In this document: one piece after another, positions 1 through 8,253 of the stretch
Layout: each line of letters begins with the position of its first letter
Position numbering within the stretch: the first letter of the stretch is position 1
NCBI GenBank assembly: GCA_025529335.1
Contig: JAMYHX010000640.1
Coordinates: 1 to 19,942 of the forward strand
Length of the DNA: 19,942 bases
Reading direction: 5' to 3'
DNA from: Rhizopus sp. PT2906
Taxonomy: Eukaryota; Mucoromycota; Mucoromycetes; Mucorales; Rhizopodaceae
Made by a program: the position numbers and the translations under genes
The notes under the pieces: generated by a model
The model's input: only the letters and a program-made list of their open reading frames with translations
What the model was told of the DNA's origin: nothing
Database searches by the model: none

Positions 1-78
1 GATGGGCTCTTCTTGCTCTATATTTCCATATTTGACACATATCCTTATGGAATGGAAGAGTGGCCCCTGAGAGTATAA
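1..78 (+). CDS. possible 3' end of an upstream gene (partial)
   Basis: Frame 1 is open from the window edge to a TAA at 76-78 and would end a protein in ...MEEWPLRV. An AATAAA at 255-260 lies at a plausible distance for its 3' end. Twenty-five codons are too few to recognise a family, and the opposite strand is also open here, so this is only a candidate. Confidence 0.2.
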   Translation, partial: DGLFLLYISIFDTYPYGMEEWPLRV

Positions 79-1023
79 GACGTATTTTATGAAGAAGCTC
101 AAGGTGGTTCATCTCTCAGTTGTACTTTTATGTCATGATTCGTTATAAACTCATGCATAATATTAGCATCTCAATAATTCAAGCTGATTCTTTTTTTTTT
201 CATCACATTACATTTCTTCTAATTTTATATAAATACCCTCATTTATTTTTATTTAATAAAAGCTTTCGTCAATCATCACAATATTTTTATTGTCCTTAGA
301 CTATTTGTCTATTCCTCTTTTCTCTATTCATCTATACTTACCACCGATCATCTCGCTCTTACCTCATAAGTCCTATTCTCTATAGATCAGTCTTCAAACC
401 CTTAGCACCACCCTGTCTTGTCTTTATCAGTTATACTATCCAGCGTCTTAATCCCTTCTCTCCCTTCCTAGTTGAAAATACCACTCATTACAAGATTGTA
501 ACGCAAATAGAATCGCCTTTAGCTCTCAAACAATCAGAGGATTATACGCTAGACATAGTTTGCATTTGAAGTCGATCGTAAGTTCCAATTTTCCGCTTTA
601 GTTTTTTTTTTGTGAGAAAATCTCAAGTGACAAGGAACATGGTTCACTAATAAATTCAGATTCAACGAGATTAGGGATCTTTACCAGACTTTGACAATGA
701 GGTTCAGTGTCGGTGAAAAAGAGGTGATAAACGGAGAATGAACTTGTAAACAAGCACACAGACTACAGGTATTACTCTCTCTTTCTTTTTATATCTTTTC
801 AGTATGGAACTCTACTGGAGCTTTTATATATATATATCAGAAGAAACAAGTATAGATCTATTGACTATTGGATTCATAAAGAGTTTAAAGAGAGTCTATT
901 GTTCTTTATCCCATTGCTGAAATAAAAACTCAAACCTATCCGAAAAAGCGCGACACGGTTAAATTCTTTTTCTTTCTTCCTTTTATTATTTAAATCGAAC
1001 TCGAAATAGCTTTTCATTTACTA
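79..1023. other. AT-rich spacer and upstream region of the Aim32-like gene
   Basis: No convincing coding region is visible on either strand. The stretch holds an AATAAA at 255-260, a long pyrimidine-rich zone around 290-480, a TA dinucleotide run at 825-837, and a CT/T-rich leader just before the ATG at 1024. The TA run lies about 190 nt before the ATG, so it could be a core promoter element, but that is a guess from position only. GT and AG sites occur in 570-770 and could mark a spliced leader, which I cannot establish. Confidence 0.4.
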
Positions 1024-1938
1024 ATGTTGCGTAGAGCACTCATATGTCGTAGAAGGTTGTATTCAACCATTCCTTTTGATGATAAACCATTCAAATTTTC
1101 AAGGTTTGAACCATGCTGTCCCGATAGTACCAAAATAGCAGCAAATGGATATGTACCATGTCAGGCACATCCTATACCTGACGTATTAGGCAAAAAAATA
1201 GAGATCCATGAACCTATGGTACGTCCTAGTGGCTTACGACATATGGTCGCGTGCATTGGTCCTGATGCTCTAGAATGGACAAGGGCAAAAGTAGAAGCGC
1301 ACCGCGGAGGCATCATTCATTCAATAGATCACTTAAAGAACAGATGGTTAAAAGAGAACAGACCTACACACGACGATAAAGCTATCTTGTCTACCGTTGC
1401 AGATCGACCGGCTTCTTCTAAAACGACAGACATTATCATGTTTCCAGAATTCAAGATCTACAAGGATGTAAACCCTAACCGCTTAGAGACATTTTATCCT
1501 GTTCTAGACACGATGTGGAAAGATGCATCCTCCAGTTTACCCAAACATGTTGAGTGTGATGATATGCAAGCAGATGCATTTATTTTCGTCTGCACCCATG
1601 GACGCAGAGATATGCGATGTGGTCGAATTGGTCCATTGATTGTAGAAGAATTTAAAAGGGTGATTCGAGAGAAAGGATTAACCGGAAAAGTAGAAGTGTG
1701 GGGTACAAGTCATTTTGGAGGTAATATCAAATGTTATTTTAGATAGCAATGGTTCATCTTGTTCTATTTAGGACATAAATTTGCTGGAAATGTTATTATA
1801 CATCAACGTGGTTTAGGTGGTCACATGTATGGAAATGTTAGACAATGTCATATTGCAGACATTGTGGATAGACACATTATTCATCAAAGAGTAATAAAGG
1901 ACCTTTGGAGGGGACAAGTCACTCCTATCCAGTTGTAA
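1024..1938 (+). CDS. AIM32: Aim32-like thioredoxin-like [2Fe-2S] protein (sucrase/ferredoxin-like family)
   Basis: Two exons, 1024-1720 and 1772-1938, with a 51-nt intron (1721-1771, GTAATA...TTTAG), give 287 residues. The intron is clear because reading through it breaks the motif HFGG-HKFAGN and stops at once, while splicing restores it. The C-terminal thioredoxin-fold part carries CTHGRRDMRCG (Cys190 and Cys199) and HFGGH (His230 and His234). This matches the Cys-x8-Cys plus His-x3-His set known to hold a [2Fe-2S] cluster with two His ligands in yeast Aim32 and Apd1. The start MLRRALICRRRLYST is basic and lacks acidic residues, like a mitochondrial presequence, so mitochondrial location is likely. 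The yeast protein is a mitochondrial redox protein whose exact role is poorly defined. The stop is only 129 bp from the next ATG, so the SEC2-like promoter is very short. The family assignment is firm. The orthology to Aim32 rather than Apd1 rests on the presequence. Confidence 0.92.
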
Positions 1939-1986
1939 TCACGTGTAGTTTCATTTCATGTACACGCCTTAGGGAGTTAAATTGTT

Positions 1987-2030
1987 TTTTTCTCTCTCTC
2001 TCTTTCTCTCTTTCTCTCTTTTACTCTTTA
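1987..2030 (+). promoter_or_regulatory. pyrimidine (CT) tract before the SEC2-like gene
   Basis: An almost pure C/T run built of CTCTCTCT and TTTCTC units ends about 40 nt before the ATG at 2068. Such tracts are common just upstream of fungal start codons, near transcription start sites. The function here is inferred from position. Confidence 0.4.
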
Positions 2031-2067
2031 TTTATTATTGTCCATTTTATTTTATAATAATAACAGA

Positions 2068-3779
2068 ATGGATTCTACAAAGCAACATGGCAAAGTAAAA
2101 GACGAAGAAATTGCAAACTTGTATTCCAGTTTACAAGCTGTTATTGAAAGACCACTTCCTCCGAGTAACAATAATAATAATAATAATGATAATGATACAA
2201 AAAGTGCCGATGAGGCCAAGTTCATTCCTCCACCTCCATCACTACCCATCTCACCGAGCTCCTCTTCTCCGATCATTCAATTAAAGCCAACAGCGACGAC
2301 TTCACTTACAACACCAAGAGACAGCAACCTTGATTGCCCTTGCCAAAAGATTATTGACAAACAAGATATCAGACATTGTGCTTTGTGCCGTTCAACTATA
2401 CCTATCATCGAAGAGCTGTTGTCCGAAAAGAATAATCATGAAAATGAAATTGCTATACTTGAGGAGCAGTTGAAACATGAACAATCCAGGATTGCTGAGC
2501 AAATGGAATCTATTAAAGTGCTCAACAGTCGTTTAGAGCAAGTCACCTTAGAATTAGATGATAAAACAGCCAAGTTTCAAGCATTACAAAGTGATATGGA
2601 GTTATTGAATGACAAATACGTAGATGAAATTGAACGGGTAGCAGAAATACAACATTCAAAAGATATGGTTGAAAGTGAACTTGAAGATTTATCACGACGT
2701 CTATTTGAAGAAGCTAACGGTATGGTTGCTAATGAAAAAAGAGAAAAACACAACTTGGAAATAGCACATAAACACTTGGAAAATCAACTACAAGAGACAA
2801 GAGAAAGATTGGCAGCTGAGCAGATGCAGCTGAAAGAACTACGAAAGAGAATGGAAGAAATGATGAAAAATAATACTAGCGAAGATAACAATGATATGCC
2901 CAAGACACCAGACCATGTCAAGGATATTACTGCTTTATTATCCGAAAAGATATCACAGCCATTGAATGGAAAACATATCGAAATTGATTCACTTATGCTG
3001 GAAGAATTTAAAGAATTTGTTGAAACAGGAAAATCAGTGCCTCTTAAAAAGATTCATTCAATACCATTCATGAAGAACTGTCAAGAAGAGGATGTCGAAG
3101 CCTGTCTTCGGTTTGGTCCAAATTCTCGACTGTCAGCACGTAAGGTTAATGAAGCGATTGCATTAAATAGCTGCTTCATTGAAGAGGCTCCTCAAGGATT
3201 CGCAGAAGAACAAGCCAAGAGACTAGTAAGCGAGAACCCGTTGAAGATTTCGGCAGCCAAATCAATGATGTGGGAAAGATTTAGTAATAGCAATAATCAA
3301 GCAACAGTTTTTAGTGGATGTCAAGCATGTGGAAGGAACGACGGTACAGCATTACCTTACCGCTTTAGAATATCTTACTTTGATGACTGGGCATGCATTG
3401 ATCGATTTTGTCGTGATAGACTGGTAGCTGTTTGTGAATTTTATGTGTTGATTAGAAATATAAGGCAAGGCTTATATAGCAATAGAAGTATACCAGATCT
3501 TTATCATGAAGCTATGCGTTTACGACTACAAATGTTTTATGCAAGGTATGTAATATATATATGTATTGTATATACTCTTGTACTCATTTAGCCTATAGAA
3601 TGGGTGCTTTACCATGGACTTTGCAAACCTCAGGCTCAAATGATGAACTCAAAGTGATCACCTCAGAGTCTTGTCCTCTACCAAAAACTAAAAAAGTCAT
3701 AGATGATAACAATGTCCGAAGAGGAAGCTTAAATATCGTTCAATCGTCTATCCAAGAAACAAAGAATGAAGAAGAATAA
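2068..3779 (+). CDS. SEC2: Sec2/Rabin-type Rab GTPase exchange factor
   Basis: Exons 2068-3545 and 3599-3779, joined across a 53-nt intron (GTATGT...CTATAG), give 552 residues. An earlier AG at 3590-3591 would put a stop directly after the junction, so the AG at 3597-3598 is used, giving ...FYAR-MGALPW. The first ATG in frame is 2068. Residues 38-80 are Asn/Pro/Ser-rich low complexity. Cys90, Cys92, Cys104 and Cys107 form a possible zinc knuckle. A long coiled coil runs from about 113 to 275 and contains the Sec2 core (LEDLSRRLFEEANGMV, 205-220), the helix that opens the nucleotide pocket of Sec4/Rab8-type GTPases. Residues about 410-500 form the Rabin-like C-terminal region (WACIDRFCRDRLVAVCEFY... 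and IRNIRQGLY), with paired Cys418/421 and Cys443/448. In known members the protein activates the exocytic Rab on secretory vesicles moving to growth sites. The family is certain; the exact Rab partner is inferred. Confidence 0.93.
2167..2196 (+). repeat. AAT trinucleotide repeat inside the SEC2-like gene
   Basis: A run of AAC/AAT/GAT codons encodes a poly-Asn stretch (seven Asn, then Asp/Asn) in the disordered N-terminal part of the Sec2-like protein. It keeps the reading frame, and its length probably varies between strains. Confidence 0.8.
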
Positions 3780-3995
3780 TATACTTTTTTTTCTCTTGTA
3801 CATATTTTATCCTATATTCAAAATTAAAAAAAAAAAGAAGCTATCGGGAAGATATGCTTTAAGCAAAAAAAGCATTCAAGGATAAGAGCGTTCAAATAAC
3901 ATTAGCATAAAGCAAAATAAAGCGGAAAATTCCCCTTTTAGAAAAAAGTCACTGTTCAAACAAACAAAAAAAAGACATCTTTTCTCAACTAAATC

Positions 3996-5420
3996 ATGGT
4001 GTGGGGAGGAAATGACGGTGCTGTTGATCAGTGGGTAAAGCAACTGGAAAGCAACGATCCTAAACTTGTATCTCTTCATATTCTGAGCTTTCGTCGACTT
4101 TCAACAAAGGATCTAGCAAGAATTTTCCAAGCGATTGCACACAATACAGTACTTAAAGAACTTTATATTTCTGGACACGCTCTTGATGCGGAATGTATGG
4201 ATCAATTAAGCGAAGCATTAACTCTAAATGAAACACTTGAAACGTTAAACCTTGGAAACTCTACCTTTGGCAAGGATCCTGTCCTTTTTGCCTCATTCTG
4301 CGAAGGATTGGCCGCTAATGAAGGACTGATCAAGCTTGATTTAGAAAATAAGGGATTGTTGTCAAACGCAGATGATCAATATAAAGCAGTGCAGTTACTG
4401 GCAGATAGCTTAGCCAAGAATAGCTGTCTAGAAGAAATCAACTTGGCAAGAAATGGATTAGACGACAGAGCCATCAAAGCTCTTTCACCTGTGCTCACAA
4501 AACTTTTACGTGTCAATTTGGCCATGAATAAGATTGGACCCGAAGGTGCAGACAGTCTTTCACAAGTGGTCAACAATAACGACAGTAGACTAGAGGAGCT
4601 TGATCTATCAGACAACCCACTGCTGAGTGGTGCAGCCGTGTTGGTTTCTGCATTGGCTCATAATAAACATATCCGTAAACTGAAGATGGTGGACGTGGTA
4701 TCTGATATGGAAGAGGAAATAAGCTTACCTCCACCAGCTATGGAACAAACAGAAGGCAAGCTAACAGAAGAGGACATCAGAAAGAACGATCCTGCGAGAA
4801 CAATACACGGTAATGCGCTGGTAATTGCTCTTGGTCAAGCACTGGCTACAAACAAAACACTTACACATGTATGCTTGGATAACAACAATATCGAATCAAG
4901 TGCACTCCAGCTTTTATCGCGTTATCTATCGGAATGTGGGATACAAGAACTAAAACTTCGTCAGAATCAAATTGATGATGAAGGCGCTGCCCTTCTTGCT
5001 AAAGGCATAACAAATAACCTTCGCCGTCTAGAGCTGGGAGAGAATGCTGTTCAGGCCAAAGGCTTTGGAATATTGTTGGATACGAACTTAGAATACCTGG
5101 GATTGTTTGGAAACGCCATCGGTGGATTTGGTGAAAGCTCTGAATCACTACCGGCATTAAGAGAGAGTGGTATTAGGCATCTTGACATTGGTTGTAACCA
5201 AATTGTTCATCAAGATTTAGAAGCCATGGTCGATGTATTACTCAAGGATGGAGTACCGAAGCTCCAATTGTTAGAGATGGGAGGAAATGTTCAAGATAAA
5301 GAAATAGATGCTTGGGAGACGACATTAAAGAGATTGTTGGATGAACGTGAAATAGATATTGTTTGGAAGAGACAGCCAACTCAAATGGAAAATGCCCCTC
5401 CTCCTACTACTAATCTATAA
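3996..5420 (+). CDS. RNI-like leucine-rich repeat protein
   Basis: A single uninterrupted exon of 474 residues starts at the first ATG (ATGGTGTGGGG), 216 bp after the SEC2-like stop. From about residue 25 onward it is made of 28-29-residue repeats of the ribonuclease-inhibitor type, with units such as LETLNLGNSTFG, LEEINLARNGLDD, LLRVNLAMNKIGPEG, LEELDLSDNPLLSG, LTHVCLDNNNIES, IQELKLRQNQIDDEG and LRRLELGENAVQAKG. This predicts a curved solenoid for protein binding. An acidic, Pro-containing insertion at about residues 230-268 interrupts the repeats. There is no signal peptide, membrane segment, F-box or NACHT domain, and no acidic C-terminal tail as in RanGAP, so a cytosolic scaffold or regulator fits but the partner is unknown. 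It resembles RanGAP/NLRC3-type repeat proteins only in fold. An AATAAA follows at 5434-5439. Confidence 0.87.
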   Translation: MVWGGNDGAVDQWVKQLESNDPKLVSLHILSFRRLSTKDLARIFQAIAHNTVLKELYISGHALDAECMDQLSEALTLNETLETLNLGNSTFGKDPVLFASFCEGLAANEGLIKLDLENKGLLSNADDQYKAVQLLADSLAKNSCLEEINLARNGLDDRAIKALSPVLTKLLRVNLAMNKIGPEGADSLSQVVNNNDSRLEELDLSDNPLLSGAAVLVSALAHNKHIRKLKMVDVVSDMEEEISLPPPAMEQTEGKLTEEDIRKNDPARTIHGNALVIALGQALATNKTLTHVCLDNNNIESSALQLLSRYLSECGIQELKLRQNQIDDEGAALLAKGITNNLRRLELGENAVQAKGFGILLDTNLEYLGLFGNAIGGFGESSESLPALRESGIRHLDIGCNQIVHQDLEAMVDVLLKDGVPKLQLLEMGGNVQDKEIDAWETTLKRLLDEREIDIVWKRQPTQMENAPPPTTNL

Positions 5421-5433
5421 CTATCAAATATAC

Positions 5434-5439
5434 AATAAA
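5434..5439 (+). terminator. polyadenylation signal of the LRR gene
   Basis: AATAAA lies 14 nt after the LRR stop codon. Its position fits a fungal 3'-end signal for that gene. Confidence 0.4.
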
Positions 5440-5920
5440 TTGTGGTTTTCTCATCCTATACGTTTATGAATAATTTGTATTCAATAGTAAAGCTAAAGAA
5501 GCACTAATTCAAGAATCATCAGTTCATACTAGGAAAGTATCTGCGTATATTGATTAATATCTTGTCTTATGAAGGAGCTCTTTTCAACTGAAAAGCTTTG
5601 ATTAGGATTGACCCAGTAATTGAACGAATAGACTCTTAATACATAATGACAAAGCACAATACAAAAATAAGTGTTAATATCACCATAAAATACATTATTC
5701 TGATATACTGTGCCATGCATAAGTCCCGGTAATCATGATTGATTCACTAATAACCCTGTTTGTAATAGTAAGTTCTCTCTCTCTTTCTTTCATCTTAAAG
5801 ATATAATATACATCTGTATGACAAGCACAAGCTGCAAATAATCTGCAGGGGGATGTGAATGTGGTCATTTCTTCAATTGAAGATTACTATTTTTAGATTG
5901 AATAATTTTATTTTTACATT
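5440..5920. other. spacer between the LRR gene and the small minus-strand ORF
   Basis: This is an AT-rich spacer with no recognisable gene. A minus-strand open stretch (5529-5720, 63 codons) has no family resemblance and is probably chance. A CT-rich block lies at 5774-5790. Confidence 0.4.
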
Positions 5921-6184
5921 TTATTGTATATTTGTATATGATTCGGAAGTCTTATTCTGTTCGAGTGCGATTGATTTTCTCTTTTTAGCCTTTTTTAAAT
6001 AGCACACGGTGGCAGTCCATAAGTAGATCTTCTGTGGCGCCGAAATATAAACCCCATTTTGATAATTAGCCTTGTAATAGTCTTTATTTTTAAATTCAAA
6101 GTCTGACTGTGTTTCTCTTCTTCTTGTATATTTGTTCACTTGATGCAACTCATATTGTGTGCGTAACTTTTCAATAAAACCCAT
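5921..6184 (-). CDS. small hypothetical basic protein
   Basis: An 87-residue open frame on the minus strand starts at the ATG at 6184 (MGFIEKLRTQYEL...) and stops at 5921. Two things suggest it is real. It has a fungal-style leader, a C-rich/T-rich then CT-repeat tract ending about 25 nt before the ATG, and its stop codon overlaps an AATAAA. The N-terminal part is a charged amphipathic helix (EKLRTQYELHQVNKYTRRR) followed by a Tyr/Asn-rich segment and a Lys-rich tail. From memory, the helix resembles short uncharacterised proteins of Mucorales that carry a KYEL...YTRR-like N-terminus. I cannot test that here and no function is suggested. An in-frame ATG six codons upstream (6202) is an alternative start. 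Chance ORF is the alternative explanation. Confidence 0.4.
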   Translation of the reverse strand: MGFIEKLRTQYELHQVNKYTRRRETQSDFEFKNKDYYKANYQNGVYISAPQKIYLWTATVCYLKKAKKRKSIALEQNKTSESYTNIQ

Positions 6185-6204
6185 TATTAAAAAGGAAAAC
6201 AAGA

Positions 6205-6232
6205 ATTAGAGAAAAGAGAGAGAGAGAGAAAC
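6205..6232 (-). promoter_or_regulatory. CT/GA tract upstream of the small minus-strand ORF
   Basis: On the minus strand this is a CT-repeat block directly before the candidate start at 6184, like the leader of the SEC2-like gene. It is a simple repeat with a possible promoter role. Confidence 0.3.
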
Positions 6233-6378
6233 AAACAAAAAAGGGGGAAGTTAGTTTTTATAAAGCATATAAAGAAATGTAGGAGAAGAGAGAACGTTGC
6301 ATAAATTTAAAAGAAGCCATAGATTTCTTTCATTAATACAATCAAAATTGACTAAGCATTTGGTTTATTTGCTTCTAT

Positions 6379-6407
6379 ACAATCACATTTTATTCTTTTG
6401 TGATTGT
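6379..6407. repeat. perfect 9-bp inverted repeat with 11-nt loop
   Basis: ACAATCACA (6379-6387) and TGTGATTGT (6399-6407) are exact reverse complements separated by a T-rich 11-nt loop. It lies in a gene-free spacer about 195 bp upstream of the candidate minus-strand start at 6184. It could be a hairpin or a dimeric regulator site. It could also be chance in AT-rich DNA. Confidence 0.4.
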
Positions 6408-6624
6408 CCCTGCATTTAGCAATAAAGAAGTTATTTTTGAATTGTTTTGCCCTGGCTTAATTGCATAGATAAGCCAACTTTTTTTTTTTTTTTTCTCCTT
6501 GTTTTATGGCTTTTTTTTTTCCCTCTTTGACCAACTGAATATTAATGCCATAAACAGCAATACTCGTGTTAGTTGTGTTACACTGTTCATTGTAGTCATA
6601 AGAAATATCATCCTTAGAAACGGC

Positions 6625-7410
6625 CTATTCCCCTTTTGTTTCACTCCTTTTATGACATTCAGCGCATTGAGCTTGCCACTTAAATTGCCGTTTCCAATTT
6701 ACAGTTCCTGTCACAGACATTGAACATGAGCATATTGTTTCTTTAAAAAGGTGATCAGGAGCATGTTGTTGATGAGCCAATGGATCTTGCTGATAAGAAG
6801 CCTCCAAAAAGACCTATCTTTACAATGTATCTCGTCGTAGATGAATGAAATGGGGATATATACATTGTATTCTAATGACAAGAAAACCGTTTTTCTCTAG
6901 CAAATGACCAAGTGCTTCTGCTGCTGCGAAACAGTTAAGTATTCACATTCGTGCAGTCCAGATACGGGTCAAACGCTATTGTCACGGTCTCTGAGAGCAT
7001 TTTTGACAAGAAAAAATCGAGTTGTCGTCGTACTCTTGGAGAGGAGGAATCCTTTTGCTGCTTTAACTGAAGTGGAAGAAAGTTTGACGCAATATCTTGT
7101 TGATCTCAAATATTTCTCAAAGTATCGTTGTGTCTCATTCAATTCATACATTTCATCCGTCGGAAATATGCATTCCCGTTGCTTCAGCAATGACACGTAG
7201 GGAGATGTAGCAAATAACTCCCTGGAGGCCCGCATCTACTTTGAGACTGCAATTGGTACATACAAAGGGTTGATACCGTCGTTTCGTCGGCACAATAGAT
7301 GGAATGGATGAACGTTTTGACATTAGACTCTTTACAATGCCACCATAAGCAAGTGCAATATACTCGTTGTGATGTAGTCGAAATAATATTAAAGATAAAT
7401 GTAAATGCAT
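6625..7410 (-). pseudogene. broken minus-strand coding-like region with paired cysteines
   Basis: Read on the minus strand from an ATG at 7410, coding-like segments occur one after another in different frames. First comes an 85-codon segment with FVCTNCSLKV. Then RECIFPTDEMYELNETQRYF (around 7100-7180), a piece with IFSCQKCSQRP (near 6985-7050), AFDPYLDCTNVNT (near 6920-6960), and finally a segment to 6625 with ICSCSMSVTG and QCAECHKRSETKG. The order and the repeated Cys-x2-Cys or Cys-x-Cys pairs suggest one former zinc-binding protein. I could not join the pieces with normal GT-AG introns of the size used elsewhere in this window, so frameshift decay is the simplest reading. The family is not recognised. 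A multi-exon functional gene that I failed to model remains possible. Confidence 0.35.
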
Positions 7411-7700
7411 GTCGATGAGTCTCTTACAACCTCTTTATTATAAGTAAGGCAAAAGAAAGAGAAAACCTATTATTACAAACAGCGTCATTTTATATGCAAA
7501 TAGGATTATTAAGTACATTAATCATGATCTGGGACATACTGTGTTATATAAGAATAACATACTTGTAAAGTGTATAGAACATAAACATGATATTGAGTAA
7601 ATGAGCCCGACGTCAAGTTATCGACAATGAGGGTTGCTCTGTTCTGTTCACGTTCGTCACATGTTTGTTTCTGGCAAGCATAGAGAATTGCTTCTTTTCC
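7411..7700. other. spacer with no supported gene
   Basis: AT-rich sequence. The plus strand has a short open frame beginning with ATG at 7661 whose product would be about 45 residues with a hydrophobic Leu-rich core, but it lies opposite the better-looking minus-strand fragment at 7703-7800 and is not called. Confidence 0.3.
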
Positions 7701-7702
7701 TA

Positions 7703-7800
7703 CTAGGTGTGTTGCTTCTTAGTGTCATTGGCAAGTGGTGCACCTGTTGTAGTAGTGAAGTGGGCTTCCTGTATAAAACCAGGATCGTCATCAAATAAAC
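7703..7800 (-). pseudogene. minus-strand exon-like fragment, weakly catalase-N-terminus-like
   Basis: After a good minus-strand acceptor (GTGCAG, ending at 7801), about 31 codons read FDDDPGFIQEAHFTTTTGAP and then LANDTKKQHT before a TAG at 7703-7705. The stretch TTTTGAPLANDTKK recalls the short TTxTGAP segment near the start of many catalases. No other part of a catalase follows on either strand, so at most this is a relic or a terminal exon of an unmodelled gene. The minus-strand open stretch at 7808-8086 lies just upstream but cannot be joined to it with confidence. Confidence 0.2.
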
Positions 7801-8190
7801 CTGCACGTCAATATATCCAAATCATAGTTGATTTGCAGATGTGTGAAAGAAAGAAAGAGAGATCTTTGAAGGCAACATAAAGCGAATTAGTTAAGCTTGT
7901 CTTCTCTCTAGTATTGATATACTTAACAAGTTTAATCTTTCTTAAAGCCCTCAACACTTTTACTCTTTGCGCCCAGAAGGGGCTTTTAGTTTCCTTACAT
8001 GATTGATCTGAAACTATCATGCGCCCCAATTGGGTCATAAATAAAAAAGCAGCTCTCTCTTTAATTGTAGAGCCGCAATGTAACAAGATGATTCAGAATA
8101 GATCCAGAATTGCAGCCAAAAGAAAGGATTTCTTGGCGGAAACACAAATTTTGCTGCAATGCAAAAGTGGTGCCTGTGTGGCTAGTGGAA

Positions 8191-8198
8191 TATAAATA
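8191..8198 (+). promoter_or_regulatory. TATA box of the CYSTM-like gene
   Basis: TATAAATA lies 56 nt before the ATG at 8254, followed by a T-rich initiator region. This is a good match in sequence and position for a TATA-driven, possibly inducible, small gene. Confidence 0.55.
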
Positions 8199-8253
8199 GC
8201 ATCGTTTTTTATTTTATTCTTTTTTGTTTTTATACATATAATATATACATACT

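Noticed and set aside
2052..2276. Minus-strand open frame with Leu-rich and Gly/Glu-rich segments
   Set aside because: It lies fully antisense to the start of the SEC2-like gene. Its Leu run is just the reverse of the AAT repeat.
3876..4079. Minus-strand open frame of 67 codons with hydrophobic Phe/Leu segments
   Set aside because: It overlaps the promoter and first codons of the well-supported LRR gene and has no family resemblance.
6499..6723. Plus-strand Phe-rich open frame of 74 codons
   Set aside because: It begins in T-runs, its composition follows the T-richness, and it lies opposite the better minus-strand Cys-containing fragment.
6904..7200. Plus-strand open frame starting MTKCFCCCETV, which looked like a Cys-rich small protein
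   Set aside because: Only the first few residues are Cys-rich, there is no convincing leader or family match, and the opposite strand shows more coherent coding fragments.
7808..8086. Minus-strand 92-codon open frame, considered as an exon upstream of the catalase-like fragment
   Set aside because: No credible donor joins it in frame to the acceptor at 7801, its composition is unremarkable, and it overlaps the likely upstream region of the CYSTM gene.
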